Source of the DNA: JAHJFW01 sp038065635
Lineage (GTDB): Bacteria > Patescibacteriota > Patescibacteriia > 2-12-FULL-60-25
Direction of reading: 5' to 3'
Assembly: GCA_038065635.1 (NCBI GenBank)
Contig: JBBTQP010000026.1
Location: 1 to 24,739, forward strand
Length of the DNA: 24,739 bases
Position numbers and translations under genes: made by a program. This document shows positions 1-6,811 of the stretch, piece by piece (within the stretch, counting starts at the first letter, position 1; every line of letters begins with the position of its first letter). The notes beneath the pieces were generated by a model. The model was given only the letters and a program-made list of their open reading frames with translations. It searched no databases and was not told the DNA's origin.

Positions 1-164
1 AACGACGCGGCAAGCAAGTCAACTGTCATTGCGAGGAGTAGCAACGACGCGGCAATCTAATAAGAGTGATACTTTCCTTCTATGAGATTGCCACGCCCCT
101 GCTGGGGCTCGCAATGACGGAGGGGATGAGATTGCCACGTCGCGTGCTCGCTCCTCGCAATGAC
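1..164. repeat. Family A palindromic repeat cluster A1
   Basis: Three complete units plus a fragment cut by the window edge. A forward unit at 25-58 starts GTCATTGCG and ends GGCAATCT; two inverted units follow at 85-118 and 129-164 (AGATTGCC...CGCAATGAC). Each unit can fold through ATTGC/GCAAT. Between units 1 and 2 is a 26-nt spacer that resembles the spacers of the other A clusters. The centres of the units differ from one another. No gene lies here; apparent short reading frames are translations of the repeat. Confidence 0.85.
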
Positions 165-198
165 GGAGCGTTAATAAGCTGTCTCGTATTGTTGAGTG

Positions 199-207
199 TG
201 CTACAAT
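199..207 (+). promoter_or_regulatory. Extended -10 promoter of the 214-3281 operon
   Basis: TGC followed by TACAAT at 202-207 is an extended -10. Six bases separate it from the ATG at 214, so transcription would begin at or next to the A of the start codon and give a leaderless mRNA. No good -35 is seen. Confidence 0.6.
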
Positions 208-213
208 ATCCAC

Positions 214-726
214 ATGCCGAACGAACGGTTGGAACCAACTCTTGAACCGGTCACAGCTGAAGTTCCTCAAACTCAAGAAACGAATGTCGAGGCGGATGAA
301 CGTGCTTACGAGGGCACGGAAGATTCGCGTGAAACATTTCTTGAAAAGTCGGCGGAAACCGCAGCCGCAACCACCGCTCAACCTGTAGCGCAGGCGCCTG
401 TTGCGCAAAAACCCGTTGAGAAAGACGAAACCTTGATTCGAGTAGAAAAAATAATGGAGAAGGATCTAGATTCTTTTTACACAACCATGCCTCCGGCTGC
501 CCAAGCGTTGTTCAAGAAAAAAGGCGAGGAAGCGGCAAACGAAATATCAACAATGATAAGAAATTTCAAGGTAAAAGTCGGAAAAGTTCTCAAACTGTTA
601 CGAGATTGGCTACACACCATACCCGGCGTCAACAGATTCTTTTTGGAACAGGAGGCGAAAATTAAGACAGACAACATTATGGAGATGGCTGAAGCGATGA
701 GAGAAGATTCTTTAAAGCAACCATGA
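214..726 (+). CDS. Hypothetical acidic protein, coupled to downstream VirD4-like ATPase
   Basis: I do not recognise this 170-residue protein. The first ~75 residues are rich in Glu, Thr, Ala, Pro and Gln and look disordered. The C-terminal ~95 residues look helical and basic to amphipathic, with RDWLHTIPGVNRFF near the end. There is no signal peptide or membrane segment. The ATG at 214 is preferred to an in-frame start at 196 because the -10 hexamer (202-207) lies between the two. The stop codon overlaps the start of the ATPase gene as ATGA (723-726), so the two are probably translated together and act in one process. A regulatory or adaptor partner of the ATPase is inference from position only. 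Confidence 0.75.
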   Translation: MPNERLEPTLEPVTAEVPQTQETNVEADERAYEGTEDSRETFLEKSAETAAATTAQPVAQAPVAQKPVEKDETLIRVEKIMEKDLDSFYTTMPPAAQALFKKKGEEAANEISTMIRNFKVKVGKVLKLLRDWLHTIPGVNRFFLEQEAKIKTDNIMEMAEAMREDSLKQP

Positions 727-3281
727 TCGCGCTTCTTTTACAGGCCGATGTGTTTGATGAGAGCGTTGCCGCCGCGCCTTTTGATTTTACTTCATTTTTG
801 AAGGATCCGATCGTGATGCTTGTTTTAGTTTTGCTTGGAATTGTTTTACTCGTGATCACGTCGCTCTTTTTTATAAGACGTACTTTTAATAAACGAGGTC
901 GTGCTCAAAGCACTTTTGGAATGAAGGTCCTACTGATTCGCGTTCCTAAAGAAACTAAAAAGGAAGACAGCGGCGAAAAATCACAACAACAGGTACAGGA
1001 GCTAATTGCTGTTATGGAGACGATTTTTTCGACACTGGGCTCTTTCAAGGCGGAAAAAGGATTATTATCCTGGCTTTTCGGACGCGAAGATCACTTCGCT
1101 TTCGAGATAGTAAGTCACAAAGACAAAATTTCGTTCTACGCCGCAGCACCGGCAGCGTATAGAAGCTTTATCGAAGAACAGGTTCATGCTCAATATCCGC
1201 ACGCACAGATCGACGAAGTATCTGATTACAGCATTTTTTCTCCAACAGGAGTAGTTCTAGGTTCGTATTTGATGTTTCGAAGATCCAGCGCATTTCCAAT
1301 TAAAACATACGAAAAACTTCAATCCGATCCGCTCAATTCGCTGACGAACGCATTGTCAAAAGTTACCGGCGATGACGGTGCGGCAATACAATATGTAGTG
1401 AGAAGCGCAAGAAAAAAGTGGAGAACCGAAGGTCTTCGAATAGCTCGCGCGATGCAACAGGGCAAGAAATTATCAGATGTAAAGGGAGCTACGATAATGA
1501 AGTCCGTCGGAAAAGAGTTGAAAGGGTTGGCGTCTTCTGCGAAACCTGGAGAAAAAAAACCGGATGAACCATATCGACTCACGCCGATGGAGGAAGAGAT
1601 GGTGAAAGGGCTTGAAGAGAAAGCGTCGAAGGCTGGCTTGGACGTAAACGTGCGAATAGTCGTCTCCTCATCGGATCCGAACAAGGCACAGCGTTACATG
1701 AACGATATTTTGGGCGCATACGGACAACACAACATTTACGAATACGGAAATTCATTCGTAAAATCATCACCGCGTTCTCAAAAAGTCCTGATTCGTCATT
1801 TTATCTATCGTCATTTCGATACGCGTTACGCCATCGTTTTGAATTCCGCGGAGCTCGCGTCTCTCTATCACATGCCGCTTCCGTCAACAGAAACACCGAA
1901 AATCGATTGGCTGCTTGCGAGACGCGCGTTGCCACCGACAAATCTCCCATCGGAAGGCATTAAATTGGGACATTCCGAATATAGAGGACATGAATACGTT
2001 ATACGAATGAAGCCGGCGGATCGTCGTAGGCATACTTACATCATCGGTAAATCAGGTTCCGGAAAAACAGAGCTCATGAAGAGCATGGTGAAACAAGATA
2101 TTCAAGAAGGACGAGGCGTTTGCGTAATCGATCCGCACGGAGACTTTGCCGAAGACGCGCTCTCGTTCGTGCCTCGCGAACGTGCAGAGGATGTTATCTA
2201 CTTCAGTCCGGCAGATACCGAGCGACCTCTTGGTTTGAACATGCTCGAGTATGATCCAAAATATCCCGAACAAAAAACTTTCGTCATCAACGAGATGCTG
2301 AAGATTTTTGACAAGTTATACGACTTGAAATCCACAGGAGGTCCGATGTTCGAACAGTACATGAGAAACGCCATGATTTTGATAATGGACGATCCCGACA
2401 CTGGCAGTACTTTGATGGAAATTCCGAAAGTTCTTGCGGACGAAGAATTTCGCAATTTGAAATTATCTAAGTGCAAGACGCAGGTCGTTAAGGATTTTTG
2501 GCAAAAAGAAGCGAACAAGGCAGGGGGCGAGGCGGCGCTTCAAAACATGGTTCCATATATCACCTCAAAGCTGACGCCGTTTATCTCGAACGACGTGATG
2601 CGTCCTATTATTGGTCAGCAAAAAAGCGCGTTTAACGTACGGCAGGCGATGGATGAAGGGAAGATCCTTTTGCTGAACCTTTCAAAGGGAAAACTTGGAG
2701 ACATTAACGCATACCTAATCGGCATGGTTCTGGTTGGAAAAATTCTCATGGCCGCGCTTTCGCGAACCGACATGGACCCGAAAGATAGAAAGGATTTTTT
2801 TCTATACATCGACGAGTTTCAAAACTTCTTAACAGATTCTATCTCCGCGATACTTTCTGAGGCACGCAAGTACGGGCTGGATCTCGTCGTAGCTCATCAG
2901 TTCATCGGACAGCTCACGCAAAAAGGGGACACGCTGATTCGCGATGCGATATTTGGAAACGTTGGAAGTATGATGGCTTTCCGAGTCGGACCGGACGATG
3001 CGGAATTTCTGGAGAAGGAATTCGCTCCTGTATTTTCTTCGTACGATTTAATCAACGTCGAAGCTTTCACGTGTAATGCGAAAATCTTGATAGACAATAC
3101 CGCGACACGTCCCTTCAACATGCAACCGTACCGCGCAATGCCTGACGGCGACAAAGAGTTGCCGGAGATGATCAGAGAACTATCGCGATTTAAATATGGC
3201 CGCAAGCGCGAATTGGTCGAAGCGGAAATTCAGGAACGCTCAGCGTCAATTGAGCAGATGATTAAAGAAGAGGAAGAGTAG
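723..3281 (+). CDS. VirD4/TraG-like (DUF87-type) membrane-anchored ATPase
   Basis: An 852-residue P-loop ATPase of the HerA/VirD4/VirB4 superfamily, the motor class that pumps DNA or protein across membranes. A single hydrophobic segment (residues ~29-51) with following Arg-Arg suggests a short exterior N terminus and a large cytoplasmic body. The Walker A motif GKSGSGKT is at 442-449, DPHGD at 470-474 and the Walker B-like YIDEFQN around D697-E698. AHQFIGQL follows, typical of the coupling-protein subgroup. The first ~350 residues are a family-specific region. No relaxase, pilin, VirB6 or other conjugation gene is nearby, so a complete type IV secretion system is not supported. CPR genomes often carry such an isolated ATPase; roles in DNA uptake, export or surface assembly are unproven. 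The start overlaps the upstream stop by 4 nt. The C terminus is a charged helix ending in poly-Glu. Confidence 0.88.
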   Translation: MIALLLQADVFDESVAAAPFDFTSFLKDPIVMLVLVLLGIVLLVITSLFFIRRTFNKRGRAQSTFGMKVLLIRVPKETKKEDSGEKSQQQVQELIAVMETIFSTLGSFKAEKGLLSWLFGREDHFAFEIVSHKDKISFYAAAPAAYRSFIEEQVHAQYPHAQIDEVSDYSIFSPTGVVLGSYLMFRRSSAFPIKTYEKLQSDPLNSLTNALSKVTGDDGAAIQYVVRSARKKWRTEGLRIARAMQQGKKLSDVKGATIMKSVGKELKGLASSAKPGEKKPDEPYRLTPMEEEMVKGLEEKASKAGLDVNVRIVVSSSDPNKAQRYMNDILGAYGQHNIYEYGNSFVKSSPRSQKVLIRHFIYRHFDTRYAIVLNSAELASLYHMPLPSTETPKIDWLLARRALPPTNLPSEGIKLGHSEYRGHEYVIRMKPADRRRHTYIIGKSGSGKTELMKSMVKQDIQEGRGVCVIDPHGDFAEDALSFVPRERAEDVIYFSPADTERPLGLNMLEYDPKYPEQKTFVINEMLKIFDKLYDLKSTGGPMFEQYMRNAMILIMDDPDTGSTLMEIPKVLADEEFRNLKLSKCKTQVVKDFWQKEANKAGGEAALQNMVPYITSKLTPFISNDVMRPIIGQQKSAFNVRQAMDEGKILLLNLSKGKLGDINAYLIGMVLVGKILMAALSRTDMDPKDRKDFFLYIDEFQNFLTDSISAILSEARKYGLDLVVAHQFIGQLTQKGDTLIRDAIFGNVGSMMAFRVGPDDAEFLEKEFAPVFSSYDLINVEAFTCNAKILIDNTATRPFNMQPYRAMPDGDKELPEMIRELSRFKYGRKRELVEAEIQERSASIEQMIKEEEE

Positions 3282-3286
3282 ACGTT

Positions 3287-3314
3287 TTGCAAAAGCAAAT
3301 CAGTGTGTTAATCT
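3287..3314 (+). promoter_or_regulatory. Promoter of the 3352 gene
   Basis: A -35 TTGCAA (3287-3292), a 16-nt spacer and an extended -10, TGT before TAATCT (3309-3314). Predicted start of transcription is about 3320-3321, inside or just after the first possible ATG (3319), which favours the second ATG at 3352. Confidence 0.55.
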
Positions 3315-3351
3315 AGGTATGGTTAAATCGCCTGGGTGGGCGAGAAAAGGT

Positions 3352-3981
3352 ATGTCAAAAAACAAAAAAGAGGAAATAACGTCGGATTTGGAAGAATTTG
3401 AAGAAGACGAAAATGAGGAAAAAACAAAACTCAATTCAGTTGAGACGAAATTGTTGTTGTCAAAGAAATTGATCGCCAACATTAGAGAGACGCTGAACCA
3501 GTTGGAACTTGTTTTGGCGAGCGATGCGGAATCGGTTGACATAGAACAGTTACTCACAAAAATACAAACCGCGGACGGCGAGCTTATTGGGTTTCAATCT
3601 CTGGATAAGATAGTTGAAGGGGTTTTTGACGGACAGAACATGGTGGGTTCGGACGGACGACAATACATTGTCCCTCAAAATTACGCTTCAAAATCAAAAC
3701 TCGTCGAAGGAGACATTTTAAAACTCACAATCCAATCGAACGGAAGTTTCTTATTCAAGCAGATTGGGCCGATCGAGCGCGAGAGAATTGTCGGCACTCT
3801 ATTACGTGACGAAAATACGCAAATCTGGAAAGTTGTGGCCGAAGGAAAAAAGTACAGCGTTCTTCCAGCATCAGTTTCATATTTCAAGGGCCAGGCGGGA
3901 GACGACGCCGTAATTCTGATACCACAGGCAGCGCCATCAAGATGGGCTGCTGTAGAAAACATAATCAAGAAGGAAGAGTAA
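3352..3981 (+). CDS. Conserved-looking hypothetical protein, unknown function
   Basis: A 209-residue soluble protein from the ATG at 3352. An in-frame ATG at 3319 would add 11 residues, but it lies only 4 nt after the -10, while 3352 follows GAGAAAAGG. The order is a very acidic N terminus (EEFEEDENEE), then an amphipathic helical region with LLLSKKLIANIRETLNQLE, then a beta-rich C-terminal half with VEGVFDGQNMVGSDGRQY, KLVEGDILKLTI and a second GTLLRDENTQIWKV segment. The alternating hydrophobic pattern suggests two small beta domains, perhaps barrel-like. I recall similar proteins from parcubacterial genomes without a known function, but this was not checked. It is monocistronic, with repeats on the 3' side and no recognisable partner. 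Confidence 0.78.
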   Translation: MSKNKKEEITSDLEEFEEDENEEKTKLNSVETKLLLSKKLIANIRETLNQLELVLASDAESVDIEQLLTKIQTADGELIGFQSLDKIVEGVFDGQNMVGSDGRQYIVPQNYASKSKLVEGDILKLTIQSNGSFLFKQIGPIERERIVGTLLRDENTQIWKVVAEGKKYSVLPASVSYFKGQAGDDAVILIPQAAPSRWAAVENIIKKEE

Positions 3982-3984
3982 GTT

Positions 3985-4166
3985 GTCATTGCGAGCCCCA
4001 GCAGGGGCGCGGCAATCTGATATTTTTGTCATTGCGTAGCCAATAGACTAAAAGGCGTGGCAATCTAATCAAAGGAGATATCCTCTTACTAGATTGCCAC
4101 GTCGTTGCTACTCCTCGCAATGACAGTTGATTAGATTGCCACGTCGTTGCTACTCCTCGCAATGAC
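3985..4166. repeat. Family A palindromic repeat cluster A2
   Basis: Four units: forward at 3985-4018 and 4028-4066, inverted at 4091-4124 and 4133-4166. The last two are identical over 34 nt, a recent duplication. Unit 1 has the self-complementary centre GCCCCAGCAGGGGC. Unit 2 has a longer centre (TAGCCAATAGACTAAAAGG) that recurs in inverted form at 12228-12266. The cluster fills almost the whole gap between the 3352 gene and dnaX and begins 3 nt after the stop codon. Confidence 0.88.
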
Positions 4167-4179
4167 ATGGGTTGTTTTT

Positions 4180-4208
4180 TTGACGCGCGGTTGACGGCGC
4201 GATAAGTT
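4180..4208 (+). promoter_or_regulatory. dnaX promoter
   Basis: TTGACG (4180-4185), exactly 17 nt, TAAGTT (4203-4208). The ATG is 8 nt after the -10, so the transcript is probably leaderless or nearly so. The promoter begins 13 nt after the last A2 repeat unit. Confidence 0.6.
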
Positions 4209-4216
4209 ATTGTCCT

Positions 4217-5758
4217 ATGTCGTTAAGCCGCACACATCGTCCCGGACGTTTCTCGGATATCACAGGCCAAGAAACGATAACGGAAACATTGCGTAAACAG
4301 GTGGCTGGCGGGCAAACGGCTCACGCCTATCTTTTTTCTGGACCGCGAGGCGTTGGAAAAACAACAAGCGCTCGTGTTTTAGCGAAAGCGCTTAATTGTG
4401 AGAACGCGAAAGAAGGAGAGCCGTGCAGTGAATGCGCCAGCTGCAATTCAATATCCGAAGGATCCTCGATCGATATAATCGAGATAGATGCCGCATCTCA
4501 TAACGGGGTGGATAACGTTCGAGAGGCCATTCTTGAACACGTTCGTTTTACGCCGGTTAAGAATCGCTACAAAATCTATATCTTGGACGAAGCTCACATG
4601 TTGACCGGTCCGGCGTGGAACGCGATGCTAAAAACTCTCGAGGAACCGCCGGAGTATGCGTTGTTTATTTTTGCTACGACGGAATTGCATAAGATTCCAC
4701 TAACAATACTCTCGCGCTGTCAGCGATATGATTTCAAAAGGATAAATCCGGAATTGATGGCGAAACGGATTAATGACTTGGCGAAGCTGGAGAAAGTGAA
4801 GATAGAACCATCCGTGGTCGCCTCGATCGTTCGCCATGCAGAAGGATGCGTACGCGATGCGGAGACTTTGCTTGGGCAGATGCTTGCGCTTGGTGAAAAG
4901 GATATAAATGCGGATGTCGCAGGATTTGTTATTCCGTTATCCCGCGTACCGCGAGCTGTGGATTTGCTATCCGCCTGTTCATCACGTTCATTGCAAGCTG
5001 CGCTTGCAGAAGTGACGAAATTGGAGGAAGACGGTGTACCGTTGCTCCCGTTTTTTGACGATTGCCTCGAATGCGTCAGGCACCTGCTTTTGGCGGCCGA
5101 AGATCCGTCTTATGCTAAAAAGATTGCTGATGGTTATGAAGGAACCTCCGAGATCTCACGATTGGTAGGCGCATATTCAGCCGGCGAGCTGTCCGACATT
5201 GCGTTGCTTTTCATGGAACGTCGCCGCGATGCGAAGCAGGGGATCGATGCACGGTTCGCGATGGAACTCGCGGTAACTCCGATCGCTCTCGCTCTGCTCC
5301 CCAATGCGAGACGAGACGAAGCGCCAAAACCGCCGGAACCGCCGAAACAATCACCGCCTCCTGAGCCTGTAAAACAACCCGCGCCCACTCCAACGCCGGC
5401 GCCACGCAATAAACAAGATGGAATAACACATAGACAGTGGCAGGACGTGGTAAAAACGGTTTCCGAAGATAATGCGTCGCTTTCATTCATTCTCTCAACG
5501 GTTAAGCCGATATCCTACGACGGATCAATACTTACACTTAGATTCCAGTACGCTTTTCATAAAGAGAAATTATTGCAACAAGAAAAGAATCTTCGTGTGT
5601 TTCTAAGCGCGGCGAAGTCAGTACTTGGAAATGAGAGCATTCGCATCGAAGCAATTATTGGAGAAGGTGAAGAAACCCACGCGGTTTCAAACGACCCAGT
5701 TTCAAAAATCCTTCACATTTTCGACGGCAAACTGGTTGACGGCCCGGCAGAATCTTGA
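4217..5758 (+). CDS. dnaX: DNA polymerase III subunit gamma/tau
   Basis: A 513-residue clamp-loader ATPase that loads the sliding clamp during chromosome replication. It has Walker A GPRGVGKT (42-49), a zinc-binding set Cys61, Cys70, Cys73 and Cys76, Walker B DEAH (124-127) and the SRC sensor/arginine-finger motif in LTILSRCQRYDF (~165-175). A proline-rich linker follows at ~357-390 and then a ~120-residue C-terminal domain, so the product is the long tau-like form. No slippery A-AAA-AAG heptamer is seen at the linker, so a programmed gamma product is not supported. The recR and ybaB genes that often follow dnaX are absent. The TGA stop overlaps the -35 of the tRNA-Gln promoter. Confidence 0.97.
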   Translation: MSLSRTHRPGRFSDITGQETITETLRKQVAGGQTAHAYLFSGPRGVGKTTSARVLAKALNCENAKEGEPCSECASCNSISEGSSIDIIEIDAASHNGVDNVREAILEHVRFTPVKNRYKIYILDEAHMLTGPAWNAMLKTLEEPPEYALFIFATTELHKIPLTILSRCQRYDFKRINPELMAKRINDLAKLEKVKIEPSVVASIVRHAEGCVRDAETLLGQMLALGEKDINADVAGFVIPLSRVPRAVDLLSACSSRSLQAALAEVTKLEEDGVPLLPFFDDCLECVRHLLLAAEDPSYAKKIADGYEGTSEISRLVGAYSAGELSDIALLFMERRRDAKQGIDARFAMELAVTPIALALLPNARRDEAPKPPEPPKQSPPPEPVKQPAPTPTPAPRNKQDGITHRQWQDVVKTVSEDNASLSFILSTVKPISYDGSILTLRFQYAFHKEKLLQQEKNLRVFLSAAKSVLGNESIRIEAIIGEGEETHAVSNDPVSKILHIFDGKLVDGPAES

Positions 5759-5783
5759 CCGTATTCGATTGACGGTGTATTTT
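5755..5783 (+). promoter_or_regulatory. tRNA-Gln promoter
   Basis: TTGACC (5755-5760), 17 nt, TATTTT (5778-5783). Predicted transcription start near 5790 leaves an ~8-nt 5' leader for RNase P. The -35 overlaps the dnaX stop codon. Confidence 0.55.
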
Positions 5784-5797
5784 TCCGTCGCATTCAT

Positions 5798-5871
5798 TCG
5801 GGGATCGTCTAGTGGTAGGACGCTTGGTTCTGGCCCAAGTAACCTAGGTTCGAATCCTAGTCCCCGAGCCA
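5798..5871 (+). tRNA. tRNA-Gln (anticodon CUG)
   Basis: A 74-nt cloverleaf. The acceptor stem is TCGGGGA with TCCCCGA at the 3' side, the discriminator is G and the CCA is encoded (5869-5871). The D-arm contains AGTGGTAGGA. The anticodon stem is CTTGG/CCAAG with loop TTCTGGC, giving anticodon CTG for CAG codons. The T-arm is CCTAG-GTTCGAAT-CCTAG. U at position 1 fits tRNA-Gln. It has its own promoter and terminator and no other tRNA in the window. Confidence 0.95.
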
Positions 5872-5876
5872 ACTTG

Positions 5877-5904
5877 AACGATCAGCAGAAAAGCTGGTCG
5901 TTTT
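5877..5904 (+). terminator. Rho-independent terminator after tRNA-Gln
   Basis: A 10-bp stem AACGATCAGC / GCTGGTCGTT with one G-U pair and loop AGAAAA, running into TTTT. It starts 6 nt after the tRNA CCA end. Confidence 0.8.
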
Positions 5905-5978
5905 AGTTTGAGCATCGGAAAAAATAAGCTCGGAATCAAAAGGTTTGTTGATAAAAGTAGTCTGAAAAACGTAATCGG

Positions 5979-6004
5979 GTCTTGAAGCAAGCGCTTGGCA
6001 AGAC
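5979..6004. other. Hairpin upstream of the Panacea gene
   Basis: GTCTTG (5979-5984) pairs with CAAGAC (5999-6004), and inside it AAGC/GCTT closes a 4-nt loop with a GG bulge. It lies upstream of the predicted transcription start of the Panacea gene, so it may be a DNA operator site or part of an unrecognised small RNA. The rest of 5905-6035 holds nothing I can name. Confidence 0.35.
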
Positions 6005-6035
6005 TAGCTTAAAAATACGAGATAGGTCACTAATG

Positions 6036-6044
6036 TGGTATTAT
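6036..6044 (+). promoter_or_regulatory. Extended -10 of the Panacea gene
   Basis: TGG then TATTAT (6039-6044), with exactly 6 nt to the ATG at 6051. This predicts a leaderless mRNA. No convincing -35. Confidence 0.6.
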
Positions 6045-6050
6045 CAAAAT

Positions 6051-6677
6051 ATGGAGGCTAATTATAAGAAAATCACACAAGCTCTGAATTGGCTGGCAAG
6101 GAAGGAGGGGGGCGAGATCAATAAAATGAAAGCCATCAAGCTTGTCTGGATGGCTGATAGATTGCATTTGCGTGAATACGGTCGTCCGATCACTAACGAC
6201 GATTATGTAGCTATGAAGTTTGGGCCTGTTGGTTCCGTTACCAGAAATATTACGGACGAAGCGATCCCTTATCTCACAGATGAACAGTTCGGCTACTCGC
6301 GCAATTATCTTAAAAAAACGTCTGATAATTTTTTCAGCTCCACTAATGATGTCGACGTCTCTGTATTTTCGACAAGCGAGCTTGAATCGTTGGAAGAAAT
6401 TTATAAAAAATTTGGCGAGTTCGACCAATTCGAATTGCGTGACCTGACGCATGAATACCCTGAGTGGAAAAAATTTGAGGCAAAGATTGAGGCAAAGTTA
6501 ATTAATCAAGCGCCGATGTCGTATGCGGATTTTTTTGAGAACCCCGCAGAATCCTCGAGTTTGCTAAATGGAAAATTCAAAGCTGCAGAGGCTGTTTTTA
6601 ATCAGAGCCAAGTTGAGATCGATATCGCTAAACAAACATTTGATGAGCTGCAAGAGATTCAGGGTCTTTGGGCGTGA
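6051..6677 (+). CDS. Panacea (DUF4065, SocA-like) antitoxin-domain protein
   Basis: A 208-residue soluble protein. The N-terminal ~110 residues match the Panacea/DUF4065 pattern: a helical start (ITQALNWLARKEGGEINKMKAIKL), then WMADRLHLREYGRPITNDDY and MKFGPVGS. This domain neutralises many unrelated toxins in known PanAT toxin-antitoxin pairs, and in Caulobacter SocA it acts as a ClpXP adaptor for SocB. The C-terminal half is Glu/Lys-rich and helical and would be the toxin- or partner-specific part. The ATG at 6051 is chosen over an in-frame start at 5982 because the extended -10 at 6039-6044 lies just before it. No toxin gene is adjacent: tRNA-Gln is upstream and pgi downstream. The gene looks AT-richer than its neighbours and sits beside a tRNA, which fits horizontal acquisition. 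The domain call is firm; the function here is open. Confidence 0.82.
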   Translation: MEANYKKITQALNWLARKEGGEINKMKAIKLVWMADRLHLREYGRPITNDDYVAMKFGPVGSVTRNITDEAIPYLTDEQFGYSRNYLKKTSDNFFSSTNDVDVSVFSTSELESLEEIYKKFGEFDQFELRDLTHEYPEWKKFEAKIEAKLINQAPMSYADFFENPAESSSLLNGKFKAAEAVFNQSQVEIDIAKQTFDELQEIQGLWA

Positions 6678-6775
6678 ATATGGTTGATATTCCGCCAGAT
6701 ATTCAAATTCAGCGAAAAAGCACACAGTATACTTACCATACAAACAAACTTGATCTCAAAATTGTTTTTTAACCC

Positions 6776-6795
6776 AAACCCCAAACGGGGTTTTT
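6776..6795 (+). terminator. Terminator after the Panacea gene
   Basis: AAACCCC / GGGGTTT stem with loop AAAC and a run of T to 6795. The T run abuts the pgi extended -10 (6797), so terminator and next promoter are packed together. Confidence 0.75.
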
Positions 6796-6796
6796 G

Positions 6797-6805
6797 TGTT
6801 ATGAT
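6797..6805 (+). promoter_or_regulatory. pgi extended -10 promoter
   Basis: TGT then TATGAT (6800-6805), followed by exactly 6 nt and the ATG at 6812. Predicted leaderless transcript. Confidence 0.62.
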
Positions 6806-6811
6806 TTATCT

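Noticed and set aside
723..3281. Conjugative or integrative element anchored by the VirD4-like ATPase
   Set aside because: No relaxase, integrase, pilus gene, oriT-like site or composition shift is present around it.
3985..4166. Regularly repeated ~34-nt units suggest a CRISPR array
   Set aside because: Units alternate in orientation, have variable centres, and spacers are irregular and related to each other. No cas genes are in the window. These are palindromic interspersed repeats.
3986..4168. Minus-strand open frame with repeated LRGVATTWQS peptides (also at 12043-12291)
   Set aside because: It is a translation of family A repeats; the peptide repeats simply reflect the repeat units.
4217..5758. 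Programmed frameshift in dnaX producing a gamma form
   Set aside because: No A-AAA-AAG type slippery heptamer is seen near the proline-rich linker.
5756..5758. UGA recoding to glycine, as in some Patescibacteria
   Set aside because: UGA serves as terminator for dnaX, the 214-726 gene and others, while family-conserved glycines are coded by GGN.
6680..6772. 30-codon ORF just after the Panacea gene as a possible small toxin
   Set aside because: No SD, no hydrophobic segment, no recognisable motif, and it runs up to the terminator. Length alone is compatible with chance. It could be revisited if orthologous loci keep it.
5798..6800. Possible integration duplicate of the tRNA-Gln 3' end after the Panacea gene
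   Set aside because: I found no second copy of the T-arm/acceptor sequence downstream, so no att site pair is supported.
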